From: Pseudomonadales bacterium
GTDB taxonomy: Bacteria > Pseudomonadota > Gammaproteobacteria > Pseudomonadales > DT-91
Reading direction: 5' to 3'
Length of the DNA: 64,000 nucleotides
Assembly (NCBI GenBank): GCA_013215055.1
Contig: JABSRQ010000016.1
Span: forward strand, 17,854-81,853
A program made the position numbers and the translations under genes. Below the pieces are notes generated by a model that made no database searches, was not told the DNA's origin, and saw only the letters and a program-made list of their open reading frames with translations. Shown here piece after piece: positions 1 through 9,227 of the stretch (within the stretch, counting starts at the first letter, position 1; the number at the start of each line of letters is the position of its first letter).

Positions 1-969
1 GAATTAGTCGCCAAAGGCCAATATGGTTTTTTGCTACTGCTTTTACTTGTTATTACTCGCGCGGCCACCGCTGAAATTCCTGTGCGAAATTATAATCCCT
101 TTGCGCTGATGGTTGGGCTTCCCGAATTAAAATCGGCTTTTCTATTACCTGCCCATAGCCGTCAAATGTCTATTACCTCAACCATAAGCAATCAGTGGAA
201 TATCGCATCTGAAGCAGGTGAGACAATTTTTGTTGATGGTGAAGTCAATATTACCGATGTGAATTTTAGTTATGGTTTTTCTAACTGGGCATTGACGGTT
301 AATATTCCGTGGATAGCCTATCAACGTGGTTCGCTGGACCCGTTGATAGAGGGCTTTCACCAAAATCTTTCCATGCCTAATGGTGGGCGGGAATATTTTT
401 ATCAGAATCAGCTGTTATTTATTTATTCCAATGAGCAAACACAGCAATCCTTGCGCATCGATAAGCCGGTCTCCGGGGTGGGTGATGTGCGTATTAATCT
501 TGCCGCGCAGGTAAAGCGAAGTGATGTCTTTGCCAGCAGTATCGGGATTCAGCTGAAGCTGGCTAATGGTGACGCTGAACAGTGGCTGGGCAGTGATAGC
601 TATGATATAGCGGTATATAACAACTTTGAATGGCTGCAGGGGAGTTGGCAGACGCAATTTCAATTGGCTTTGGTGATGATGCAGGATGCAGGTTTTTTAC
701 AGGGCCAGCGAGAAAAGCTCGCTGGAGCTCTGTCTCTGGCGGTTAATTATAATATGACGAGTCAGCTTTGGTGGAGCCTGCAATATGATATGCATACGGC
801 TTTATTTACCAACAGTAATATTGCATCTTTAAGTGATAGTCAGATGATGTCGATGGCAATTGCCTGGCGAGGAAAGTCCTGGGGCGTACATTTTGCCATG
901 TTAGAAGATGTTGTGGTGGCGTCAGCGCCAGATGTGGGTTTTCAGTTGGGTTTTAATATAAAACTTTAA
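1..969 (+). CDS. DUF3187 family protein, 5' end cut by window edge
   Basis: The frame is open from base 1, so the true start probably lies outside the window. A TTG at 31 is the first in-window start-like codon, but it falls inside the hydrophobic core of a signal peptide (basic residue, Leu run, then ITRAATA before EIP). The mature protein is rich in alternating polar and hydrophobic strands and ends GFQLGFNIKL, as expected for an outer-membrane barrel. The block from the VDGEVNITDVNFSYGFSNW region to IEGFHQNLSMPNGGRE resembles DUF3187 proteins. Function is unknown. It is separated from the chemosensory operon by 187 bases, so co-transcription is not evident. Confidence 0.75.
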   Translation, partial: ELVAKGQYGFLLLLLLVITRAATAEIPVRNYNPFALMVGLPELKSAFLLPAHSRQMSITSTISNQWNIASEAGETIFVDGEVNITDVNFSYGFSNWALTVNIPWIAYQRGSLDPLIEGFHQNLSMPNGGREYFYQNQLLFIYSNEQTQQSLRIDKPVSGVGDVRINLAAQVKRSDVFASSIGIQLKLANGDAEQWLGSDSYDIAVYNNFEWLQGSWQTQFQLALVMMQDAGFLQGQREKLAGALSLAVNYNMTSQLWWSLQYDMHTALFTNSNIASLSDSQMMSMAIAWRGKSWGVHFAMLEDVVVASAPDVGFQLGFNIKL

Positions 970-1156
970 GGTGCTTTTTAATGGCATGTTTTAACATTGT
1001 GCTGGCGTTAGATTCTTTGGTTATAAAATCTGTGAAAATCGCTTTAAAAAAGTATTAAATATATGAAAGCCTTGCTGTATAAGGGGTAGGCCTGTTTATT
1101 ATGGCTCGATTATGCTAATTTGTTTTTTTGAAATGTGACTTAGGGGTGGAAGCTGG

Positions 1157-1564
1157 ATGTCGGATAAACAATTTAAAGTTTTGATTGTGGATGACTCCTT
1201 TCTGATGCGACGGATTTTAACCAATATCTTGGAGCCGGCAGAAGAGTTTGTTGTATGTGGCGAGGCTTCAGATGGTATTGATGCGTTAGAGAAATTACCA
1301 GAGCTTAACCCGGACGTTATTTTGCTGGATATTGAAATGCCTAAAATGGGCGGCATAGAGTTTTTGCGTCTGTCTAAAATTTTAACTGATGCCAAGGTTA
1401 TCATAGTATCTTCTGTAGCTAACGTTGATTCACCACAGGCAAAAGAAGCCCTGGAATTAGGCGTGGTAGATATTATTCATAAACCTTCAGGCGTGTTGAG
1501 CTTGGATATGGAAGAACAGCGCAGTCAAGAACTGTTAGATGTTATTCGCAAGGCTGTATGTTAA
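1157..1564 (+). CDS. Stand-alone receiver domain (CheB-like) response regulator
   Basis: This 135-residue protein is only a receiver domain. The acidic pair D12-D13, phosphoacceptor D58 (LLDIEMP), the Ser at about 85 and K109 (HKPSG) are all present. The HKPSGVLSLD segment after the switch lysine is typical of CheB receivers rather than CheY, yet no methylesterase domain follows. It is the first gene of the chemosensory operon, 24 bases before cheA, so CheA is its likely phosphodonor. It could be the output regulator or a phosphate sink. The ATG at 1157 follows a GGGGTGGA stretch. Confidence 0.9.
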   Translation: MSDKQFKVLIVDDSFLMRRILTNILEPAEEFVVCGEASDGIDALEKLPELNPDVILLDIEMPKMGGIEFLRLSKILTDAKVIIVSSVANVDSPQAKEALELGVVDIIHKPSGVLSLDMEEQRSQELLDVIRKAVC

Positions 1565-1588
1565 TCGCGCCATGGATACATAGGAACT

Positions 1589-4447
1589 ATGGCTAACTTA
1601 CTGGAAAAACTCTGGCCCGCTTTTGTTAGCGAATTCACTGAGCAATTGGACAGTGGCGAGTTATTGCTGGTTAAAAGTTCATCAGTAGAGAAAATTGATG
1701 TTAATCACTTATTTCGTAATTTTCATACGATAAAAGGCAATTGCTCCATGATGGGTTTTACCACCATGGAAACCCTTGCGCATAAAAGTGAAGATATATT
1801 GGCTGCTGTGCGCAGCGAATCGATCACAATGACGGAAAGTGTTGTTGATATTCTGTTAGATGCCATCAGTGCCTTAAAAAAACAATTTCAGCTTGCGCAT
1901 GAAACCCGAGAAAATCCTCCTCAAGATGAAGTTTTATTAACTCGGCTCAGTGATTTTATTGCCGCGTTTACCGAACCACAGCATCAAGTTGCCAAAGAAG
2001 ATCGCCATCAATATATTGATGAGATTTCCTCGATTGCCAAAACTTCGGTGCCATCGTTAGTTCTCGGGCTGGACAAAAATGCAAAAATTGAAAAAGTCGA
2101 ATCGGCGGTTAAGTTATTAGCCAATAAAGCCGAGGAAACCGGTTTTCCTGCATTATCTCGTAGCCTTACCCATTATCTTGTGGCATTACACTCAGACTTT
2201 GATGATAAGCAGGAACAACTTATTATCGCGACAGCTGAGGTTTTTGATGATATCGAATTTATCTGTGAAGAGTATCAGGCCGATCTAGGTTTGGAATTAG
2301 CTGCAACTTTATGCCGCAGTAAATTGAATCGATTTTTTATCGCGCAGTTAAATCAGTTACAAGTGCTGCTTCAACAATTGGCAAATATGGATGTTGAAGA
2401 TTGGCAGGCCGATCAGTTTTTATCCCTGGTTAATAATGCAACATTATTAAGCTGTTATAGTTCCCTGTTTCGTTATAGCGAACTTAAAAGTAATTGGCGT
2501 TATATTCGTCAATTAGTTGTGGAAGTTTCTCGAGGCTATATCTTATTTGATGTGGCGATGATTAAAGCCATTCAGTCAATTACCGAATTGGCAGAAACTG
2601 CAGATGTCAGTGGCGAATTTCAAAGTCTGTGTCGCGACAGTTTAACCCAACTACAGAAAACAACTGCTAAATATAATAATGAACGTGATGAAATCGTTCA
2701 GATTAAACAGTTGATCAGTAGCAAATCGGCGCTGAATTTTGACTCGTTAGCCGATGTTAAAATTGAAGTATTAAGCCAAATTAATACCGCCATTGATAAA
2801 GGTTTACAGGCCTTAGAAATTGATATCGATTTTAGCAATGAAGAAGTCAGTGAACGTGTATTAACCGCGGTGCGTAATCTGGGTGAATTAGCACATAGCA
2901 GAACCTTGTTTCATGACTTTATTAATGGCGTTGCTCAACGTACCTCTTTTGCCTTTTTAATTCTTAGCCCCAAGTCTATTGAAGATGTTGAAAGAATTTT
3001 AAAGGTCATGGATCAGGGCGTAAACTGCTTCAATATTTTAGGTCTGGAAGATGAGGATGAAGCTGAATCAGTTGATGGTTCCACAAGTTTTGATAAAACC
3101 GAAATAGAAGCTACCGATGAGTTAATGGCCGAGACAGCCATGTCCATGAACTCGTTAAAAGTTGAAGGCGCTGCGGTAGATCAATTAATTTCAGATGTAG
3201 GTGAGTTAGTCACACACCATAATCGCCTGGAGCATTTAATTGGGCAGGATCAGTTTGCTGCGCAGATGGCCTTACTGAAAGAGGTCTTATTAAGTTCTAA
3301 TCAGGCGGGTAATGAAACTCTGCAAGCGGCTGTACAAAATTTGCATGAAAGTTATGAACAGATAGTTAACGCAAACGAAAATCTGCATGGCTCTTTGAAC
3401 CGAATTCAATCTGCAGTGCTAGATCTTAGGGTTGTGCCTCTGGCTTATGCTTTTAATCGTTTTCATAAATATGTTCGCAATATAGCGCAGAAGTTAGGCA
3501 AGAAAATTGAATTAAAAGTCATTGGTGATCAAGTCCGAATCGATAAGGGCATGATAGATGTTTTGTCGGAACCTTTGGCGCATATGATTCGAAACAGTAT
3601 CGACCATGGCATAGAAAAATTGCCTCAAAGAATTGAAAATAATAAGCCGGAAGCGGGTGTTATTGAGATTAAAGCCGTGCAAAAAAATAGCATGGTTGTC
3701 ATTAGCATTAAGGATGATGGCGCGGGTTTAAATCGCGATAAAATTCTTGAAAAAGCGATACGCCAGGGTATTTTACAAGCCGATACCGATTACAGTGATG
3801 AACACATATTTCAACAGATTTTTGAACCGGGTTTATCAACCTCTGATGTGTTAAGTGAAACGTCTGGCCGTGGTGTTGGTATGGATGTGGTTAAAAGTCA
3901 AATTCAGGCTGTCGGCGGTTCGGTAACAATTACCTCCCAATCAGGGCAGGGTACATGTATTCAATTACATCTGCCTATTTCTGCGGCTATTCAGTCAGTG
4001 GTTTTAATTGAGCATCAAGGCCAGATTATGGCTTTACCTGAGCGTTTTGTCAGTGAAGTTATCAGTGTTAAATGCAGTGATATTAAGTTGATGCAAGAGC
4101 AGTCAGTTATGGTTCTGCGGGATAATATTATTCCTTTATTTGAATTAGACCAAATTCTTAGTCGGAACAAAACCGGCAAGATTCAGACTGAAAAAGCCGA
4201 GCTGGAAGTGGTTATTATCGCCAATGAAAAACATTGTGCTGGGTTGGTTGTAAGTTCAACCCAAGGTCGTGCGGAAGTGTTAATTAGAGATGTGCATGAG
4301 TCTTTGCGTTATATGCCTGCGGTCTCGGCGGCGGCGGTTTTGGGTGACGGGCAAGTTGTGATTATTTTAGATTGTGACGGGCTGTTTCAAATGGCTTTAA
4401 GCAATGTGCAGAATGTTTTATCTCAGGCTAAAGAGCCTCTTGAATAA
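1589..4447 (+). CDS. cheA: Chemotaxis histidine kinase CheA
   Basis: This 952-residue kinase relays receptor signals to the receivers encoded around it. An Hpt domain occupies about residues 1-110, with the phosphoacceptor at H46 in FHTIKGN. The P3 dimerisation region is at roughly 525-620. The ATPase domain is at about 655-785, with N-box N669 and H673 (MIRNSIDHGIE), G1 (DDGAGLN) and G2 (GRGVGMDVV). A C-terminal CheW-like domain runs from about 800 to 940. No receiver is fused. Residues 120-520 form a long region that matches neither extra obvious Hpt motifs nor a recognisable P2 domain. It is larger than flagellar CheA (about 650 residues), which fits an alternative-function system. Confidence 0.95.
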   Translation: MANLLEKLWPAFVSEFTEQLDSGELLLVKSSSVEKIDVNHLFRNFHTIKGNCSMMGFTTMETLAHKSEDILAAVRSESITMTESVVDILLDAISALKKQFQLAHETRENPPQDEVLLTRLSDFIAAFTEPQHQVAKEDRHQYIDEISSIAKTSVPSLVLGLDKNAKIEKVESAVKLLANKAEETGFPALSRSLTHYLVALHSDFDDKQEQLIIATAEVFDDIEFICEEYQADLGLELAATLCRSKLNRFFIAQLNQLQVLLQQLANMDVEDWQADQFLSLVNNATLLSCYSSLFRYSELKSNWRYIRQLVVEVSRGYILFDVAMIKAIQSITELAETADVSGEFQSLCRDSLTQLQKTTAKYNNERDEIVQIKQLISSKSALNFDSLADVKIEVLSQINTAIDKGLQALEIDIDFSNEEVSERVLTAVRNLGELAHSRTLFHDFINGVAQRTSFAFLILSPKSIEDVERILKVMDQGVNCFNILGLEDEDEAESVDGSTSFDKTEIEATDELMAETAMSMNSLKVEGAAVDQLISDVGELVTHHNRLEHLIGQDQFAAQMALLKEVLLSSNQAGNETLQAAVQNLHESYEQIVNANENLHGSLNRIQSAVLDLRVVPLAYAFNRFHKYVRNIAQKLGKKIELKVIGDQVRIDKGMIDVLSEPLAHMIRNSIDHGIEKLPQRIENNKPEAGVIEIKAVQKNSMVVISIKDDGAGLNRDKILEKAIRQGILQADTDYSDEHIFQQIFEPGLSTSDVLSETSGRGVGMDVVKSQIQAVGGSVTITSQSGQGTCIQLHLPISAAIQSVVLIEHQGQIMALPERFVSEVISVKCSDIKLMQEQSVMVLRDNIIPLFELDQILSRNKTGKIQTEKAELEVVIIANEKHCAGLVVSSTQGRAEVLIRDVHESLRYMPAVSAAAVLGDGQVVIILDCDGLFQMALSNVQNVLSQAKEPLE

Positions 4448-4513
4448 TATAAATTTGATAGAGAATGCAGTCAGTTTTATTGCTGCATTTGATTTAAAAA
4501 GAGAGAGAAAACC

Positions 4514-6418
4514 GTGAAAATTTCTACTAAGTTACAAGGTGGTTGCATTCTCATCGCCGCAATGGTTGCTGTGTGTGCAGGATCCGGTTGGTTTGGTTTT
4601 AGTCGTTTATCATCTTCACTGGATTCAATCACTGGGCCGGTCATGGCGACGGCAGACGGTGCGGCTAAAACAACCCGTAGTGTATTTGAACAAATGCTTG
4701 CGGTTGAAAAAATTCTCGGCAATGATGCGAAAAATGCTGAAGGTTTGATTAAAAAAGCCGAGCAAGAAGCGGATAAAGCGTTTGAAAAATTAAGTAAGAG
4801 TGGCTTGTTAGGTGCAGAACAGCTGGACGTGATCAAGAAAAAACAAGGCCATTTTAACGATATAAAAAATCAGATTATCGAAGAACATAAGGCCTTTGTT
4901 GCGATTAATGCCCAGTTAAATCAAAGCTTCCTGGAATTTAATGAATTGATCGGTTTAGCCAAGGGCGAGACTGCGATTGCGCTGCGAAATGCATTGATGA
5001 AAGCCGGTAAAAAACGCTCCAGTGATTTAAGCAGTTTGGGCCAGCAATGGGCTGTAGCAGACTTAAGCAAAGAGACTCAAATTTATTTATTAGAAGCTAA
5101 ATACCAGTTTGAAACGTTTGTTAGTAGCCACGATAAATTAGCCCGTGACGAATTGGATACAACGCTATTAAATCTGGAAGAGTCGGCCGCAGATGCTGCT
5201 GCTTCAGAATTTTTCACTCTGCAAATAGTGAGTTCCGGACGTTATGAAGGCAAGCTTTTCTCTGACGCCTTTACTGAGGCTTTTGCCAAATTGGAAGGCC
5301 ATTTACGCATGGCGGTACAAGAGAATGTGCAGTTGGCGGAATCCCGACGTGCTTATCATGAAGTGTCTTTAGGTTTGATTGGCCTGGTTAATCAAACGGA
5401 AGTTACCGTGACAGAAAAAGTAGATGAGCAGATTGAGGCGATTGCATCTAGTCGCAGGTTTGCGATGATAATTATTTTCCTCACCGCCTTCTTCGGCTTA
5501 GCGGTTTCAGCGTTCATTATTTTTGCGGTAGTGAATGTCATGGTGAAATGGCTGCAGCAGACTCAAAAAGTGATGTCTGAGCTGTCTGCCGGGCGTTTAA
5601 ATTTACAGTTTGATAAAGAGCATGTATTAGCCGGCGGTGATGATTTAGCCGAAATCAATGATGCGATAGCTAATGTGGTTGAACAGTTTAGTCGTGTGGT
5701 TAAAGAGATGGTTGAAAATACCAAGGTGGTCAGCGATATCTCTAGACAGATTTCCCAATCTGCAGATAGCATCAGCAGCGGTGCTAACGATCAGGCTTCA
5801 TCGGTAGAAGAAACGTCGGCTTCGATTGAACAGATAAGTGCCACGGTGATGCAGAACAGTAAAAATGCTACCAGTACTAAAAACCTTGCGATGAAAACGG
5901 CTGCGTCTGCAAGTGAGAGTGGTGTGGCGGTGTTAGAAATGGTTGGTGCCATGCGCAAGATTGCACAGAAAGTTTCGATTATCGATGACATCGCCTATCA
6001 GACAAACCTGTTGGCATTAAATGCCTCTATTGAAGCTTCCCGAGCAGGAGATGATGGCCGTGGTTTTGCCGTGGTGGCGGCTGAAGTAAGAAAACTTGCC
6101 GAGCGCAGTAAAATTGCTGCATCAGAAGTGATTGAGATGGCTGATGAGACGGTCAGTGTTTCAGAGGCTGCGGGTGCACAGTTGACCGAAATATTACCCA
6201 ATATTGATAAAACATCTGAGCTGGTACAAGAAATTGCGGCGGCATCGGATGAACAGTCATCAGGTTTACACGAAATTACGTTTGCTATCTCGCAGCTGGA
6301 TAAGGTTGCACAACATAATGCCAGTTCAGCGCTGCAATTAACAAAAATGTCAGATGAGATGGATGCTTCGATTCTTAAGCTTGATGAAGTTATTCGCTTC
6401 TTTGAAGTGTCAGAATAA
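4514..6418 (+). CDS. Methyl-accepting chemotaxis protein
   Basis: This 634-residue transmembrane receptor is presumably the sensor of the operon. The GTG start at 4514 follows a GAGAGAGAAA purine stretch. Membrane segments lie at about residues 10-30 and 314-340 and enclose a helical periplasmic sensor of about 280 residues with no recognised ligand domain. A HAMP region follows. The cytoplasmic signalling hairpin carries the tip [20 protein letters not shown], then [18 protein letters not shown]. The tip reads EASRAGDDG instead of the common EAARAGEQG. There is no C-terminal CheR/CheB-tethering pentapeptide (it ends FFEVSE). Glu/Gln/Ala-rich flanks would be substrates for the adjacent CheR and CheB. 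Confidence 0.95.
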   Translation: MKISTKLQGGCILIAAMVAVCAGSGWFGFSRLSSSLDSITGPVMATADGAAKTTRSVFEQMLAVEKILGNDAKNAEGLIKKAEQEADKAFEKLSKSGLLGAEQLDVIKKKQGHFNDIKNQIIEEHKAFVAINAQLNQSFLEFNELIGLAKGETAIALRNALMKAGKKRSSDLSSLGQQWAVADLSKETQIYLLEAKYQFETFVSSHDKLARDELDTTLLNLEESAADAAASEFFTLQIVSSGRYEGKLFSDAFTEAFAKLEGHLRMAVQENVQLAESRRAYHEVSLGLIGLVNQTEVTVTEKVDEQIEAIASSRRFAMIIIFLTAFFGLAVSAFIIFAVVNVMVKWLQQTQKVMSELSAGRLNLQFDKEHVLAGGDDLAEINDAIANVVEQFSRVVKEMVENTKVVSDISRQISQSADSISSGANDQASSVEETSASIEQISATVMQNSKNATSTKNLAMKTAASASESGVAVLEMVGAMRKIAQKVSIIDDIAYQTNLLALNASIEASRAGDDGRGFAVVAAEVRKLAERSKIAASEVIEMADETVSVSEAAGAQLTEILPNIDKTSELVQEIAAASDEQSSGLHEITFAISQLDKVAQHNASSALQLTKMSDEMDASILKLDEVIRFFEVSE

Positions 6419-6443
6419 ATACTGAAGCAGGGGTGTATTAGTG

Positions 6444-7325
6444 ATGGGAAAATCAATCTCCAGGTTGGTACAACAAATCAGTAATTATTCAGGTTTAAAA
6501 GAATCTGATTCTTTGGCGCGTAAGTTAGAGTTTATTTTAAAAGGCCTGAGTGAAAACGATTTGGATCAGTGGGTGCAATCCATTGAGCTAGACCCTTATA
6601 AACAGGAGTTGCCCGCGCTGGTTGAAGATTTAAATAATCATGAAACCTATTTTTTCCGTGATGAAGCGCAGATGCGCATTCTGGAAACCAAGATATTGCC
6701 AGAAATGGTAAAACGAAAATTATTGGCTGGCGATAAAAGTATCAAAATATGGTCGGCCGCCTGTTCCTCGGGAGAGGAAACGTACACGCTGGCGATGATG
6801 TTGTTAAAAACATTTATCGATGAAAAGTTGAGTGTAAAGTTGCATGAAGGCCTGATTCTTCCACCTCACGGTTGGCTGATTGAAATTAACGGTACGGATA
6901 TTTCGCGCCAAGTTATTTGTAAGGCCAAAGAGGGGATCTATGAATCTGCAGGCAATGGCCTGTCTTCTTTCAGGAACTTTCCACCCGCGTATATGGAATA
7001 TTTCACTCTGAGTAAAGAGTATGAAGATACCTTGGGTAATAAGAAAAAGATTTACCGGGTTAATGAAGTATTGAAGTCTTTTGTTAATTTTGATGTCTTT
7101 AATTTAAACAGCCCCATGCCCCCGAAATCGGGTTATGACCTGGTTTTATGCCGTAATTTAATGATTTATTTACATGATGAGGCGCAGGAGAAAGTGCAGC
7201 GAGTGATTAAAAGTTCATTGAGCCCGGGTGGCATGTTTATGTTCTCTGCGGTGGATAAATTATGCAATTCAGTGGGTATTGAAACTCATAGAGAAATGGG
7301 CTGCGTCTATTATGAAAAGATGTAA
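6444..7325 (+). CDS. cheR: Chemotaxis protein methyltransferase CheR
   Basis: The protein transfers methyl groups from S-adenosylmethionine to receptor glutamates. It has an N-terminal helical domain, the NNHETYFFRDEAQM segment, the SAM-binding WSAACSSGEETYTLAM motif and VLCRNLMIYL. Length (293 residues) is normal for CheR, and no tetratricopeptide tail is present. I chose ATG 6444; a GTG directly before it at 6441 is an alternative. The gene sits 25 bases after the receptor gene, in the same operon. Confidence 0.95.
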   Translation: MGKSISRLVQQISNYSGLKESDSLARKLEFILKGLSENDLDQWVQSIELDPYKQELPALVEDLNNHETYFFRDEAQMRILETKILPEMVKRKLLAGDKSIKIWSAACSSGEETYTLAMMLLKTFIDEKLSVKLHEGLILPPHGWLIEINGTDISRQVICKAKEGIYESAGNGLSSFRNFPPAYMEYFTLSKEYEDTLGNKKKIYRVNEVLKSFVNFDVFNLNSPMPPKSGYDLVLCRNLMIYLHDEAQEKVQRVIKSSLSPGGMFMFSAVDKLCNSVGIETHREMGCVYYEKM

Positions 7326-7351
7326 GCTTTTATTAATGCCAAGGTTTAACC

Positions 7352-8794
7352 ATGCCTGAGCTTTCTAGGGACGAGCAGGGCAAAGACTATATTATTTTTA
7401 CCTTGTCTGGTGAATATGTCGCGATAGATTCAGATGCTTTATCCGAAGTGTTAGAGCCCGTGCCGGTTTCGGCATTACCGTTGGTTCCCGATTATATTGA
7501 TGGCCTGATTAACGTCAGTGGTAACATTATTCCACAGATAGATTTAGCTAAATTTATCGGTGTTCCCGGCGCTTATCGGTCTGCTACGTTGCTGGTTGTT
7601 TATGTTAAAAATAGCCTGTTGGCTCTGAAAATAGGCATGGTGCAAGAGCCTGTGTACCGCTCGGATGACGAGTTACAGGCAATGGACGATGATATATCGG
7701 ACAATTGCTTTGCTTCGATGTTTTCTTATCAAGGTGTTAACGTAAAAGTATTTTCCCCCAGCTGCCTTGAAAATATGGTTAAATCTGAGCAGCCGGTATC
7801 AAGCAAAAAAAGTTTTCTCGGCGAATTTAATCAACGCGAGGAAGAGCGTGTTGATCTTCAGGAATATTTGCAGCTGCGTTGTGGTGAGCAGATGTATGCT
7901 TGTTTATTGGCAGATGTTTATGAGGTTGTTGATGTCGCATCAATAAAAAAACAGCCCGGCAGTCCCGCCTCTGTTGTGGGTGTGACATTGATTCGCAATA
8001 GGCCTACCCTGGTTTTATCACTGGCTCAATTGCTGATGCAAAAAAGTGCAAACAAAGATGACCATGATGAGGTATGTCTGGATCAGGAAAATTATTCACT
8101 TTTGTTGATTCGCCAGGAAAATTTTTATTGCGCTTTATTAGTTGATGAAGTCGTTGGTTTGAGGTTGGTTAAATCTCATGAACTATTGTCGGGGCAATAT
8201 GATTGGGATCAGGCGATTGTTGATGAGGACGGGCAGGTGGTTGCCCAGGCTATATTGTTGCAGGATTTTTTTAATGCCGAGCTTTGCCATAAATATATCT
8301 CCTTTATGCCATCGTTAGATCATGAGTATCAGGTCCAAGTTATTCCCCAGCAAGAGTTGCTATGTTTTTCAATTAAAGCGGATGTTTATGCGCTGAACAT
8401 CGAGGATGTCAGACGTATCTTGCCACGTAAAGAAGTTCAGCCCTTGCTGGAACAACATAGCTTTTTAAGTGGTGCTATAGAGTTTGAAGGTGCAGCGATT
8501 CCGTTGATAGATCTGAGTTTGCAGTTGGCCTATGAACAAGCTTCAAAGGGGCTGGAATATATTGTGATTAACCATGCAGGAGAAGATTGGGCGTTAGCGG
8601 TAGATAGCGTTGAAGAGATCTTATCGGTTGATCAACCCAGTATTGATTGTTTACAAAAAACAGATGATGTTGAGCTACTATGTATTAAAGCCTATGTTTC
8701 TTATCAGGGAGGTTTAATTAGTATTCTTGATGCTGATGCGCTGTGTGAAATTAATCTAAAGCAACTTGAAAGTCTGGGCTATGACAGTGAGTGA
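7352..8794 (+). CDS. Protein with three tandem CheW domains
   Basis: This 480-residue cytoplasmic scaffold is built of three CheW-like modules at about residues 10-150, 165-310 and 330-475. Each repeats the CheW pattern: a strand with YVAI, YACLL or YALNI, then a hydrophobic core (YIDGLINVSGNIIPQIDL in the first, FLSGAIEFEGAAIPLIDL in the third). The middle copy is more divergent. CheW normally has one domain of about 160 residues that bridges receptor and CheA, so one chain here could bind several partners in an array. It lies between cheR and a fourth, small CheW-like gene. The three domains look like an old duplication because their sequences are far apart. Confidence 0.85.
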   Translation: MPELSRDEQGKDYIIFTLSGEYVAIDSDALSEVLEPVPVSALPLVPDYIDGLINVSGNIIPQIDLAKFIGVPGAYRSATLLVVYVKNSLLALKIGMVQEPVYRSDDELQAMDDDISDNCFASMFSYQGVNVKVFSPSCLENMVKSEQPVSSKKSFLGEFNQREEERVDLQEYLQLRCGEQMYACLLADVYEVVDVASIKKQPGSPASVVGVTLIRNRPTLVLSLAQLLMQKSANKDDHDEVCLDQENYSLLLIRQENFYCALLVDEVVGLRLVKSHELLSGQYDWDQAIVDEDGQVVAQAILLQDFFNAELCHKYISFMPSLDHEYQVQVIPQQELLCFSIKADVYALNIEDVRRILPRKEVQPLLEQHSFLSGAIEFEGAAIPLIDLSLQLAYEQASKGLEYIVINHAGEDWALAVDSVEEILSVDQPSIDCLQKTDDVELLCIKAYVSYQGGLISILDADALCEINLKQLESLGYDSE

Positions 8795-9227
8795 TATTCA
8801 ACAGTATATTCATATTAAATGCGAAGCCTATGCGTTGTTGATTAATACGAATTTTGTTGAAGAGGTTGTGGGTGTTGATGAGCAGCAAAAAAACGCTGAG
8901 GTGTTTGTCTGGCGAGAAAGAAATTTAGTCTGTATCGATCTTTGTCAAATATTGCTGGGTCATGCCAATACGCAGAAGCGCGATTATTTAATTGTAAAAT
9001 TTAAACGTTCAGATCAAGACGAGAATGTTTATATGGCGATGGCTGTCTCTGCAGTGAATGATATAGAGCCGCTTTCAGAGCAGGATTTTTCGGATATCCC
9101 GCAAATGGATTTTCCGGCTAACGACTATTTTGATAAGGCCTATATTCATCCTGAATCAGCTCAGTGCGTCTACCGTATTCGTGAATCTGCGTTACAAGGC
9201 TTTGCTATTTCAGAGGAGTTATTATGA
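8781..9227 (+). CDS. Small divergent CheW-like protein
   Basis: A 148-residue protein starting at ATG 8781, which overlaps the end of the triple-CheW gene by 14 bases. A TTG at 8766 would add five residues. The pattern YALLINTNFVEEVVGVD followed by VFVWRERNLVCIDLCQIL matches the fold of a CheW domain, although the sequence is degenerate. It probably joins the same receptor-kinase complex. Its stop codon shares the ATGA overlap with cheB, which suggests translational coupling. The CheW assignment rests on pattern and context, so it is moderate. Confidence 0.7.
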   Translation: MTVSDIQQYIHIKCEAYALLINTNFVEEVVGVDEQQKNAEVFVWRERNLVCIDLCQILLGHANTQKRDYLIVKFKRSDQDENVYMAMAVSAVNDIEPLSEQDFSDIPQMDFPANDYFDKAYIHPESAQCVYRIRESALQGFAISEELL

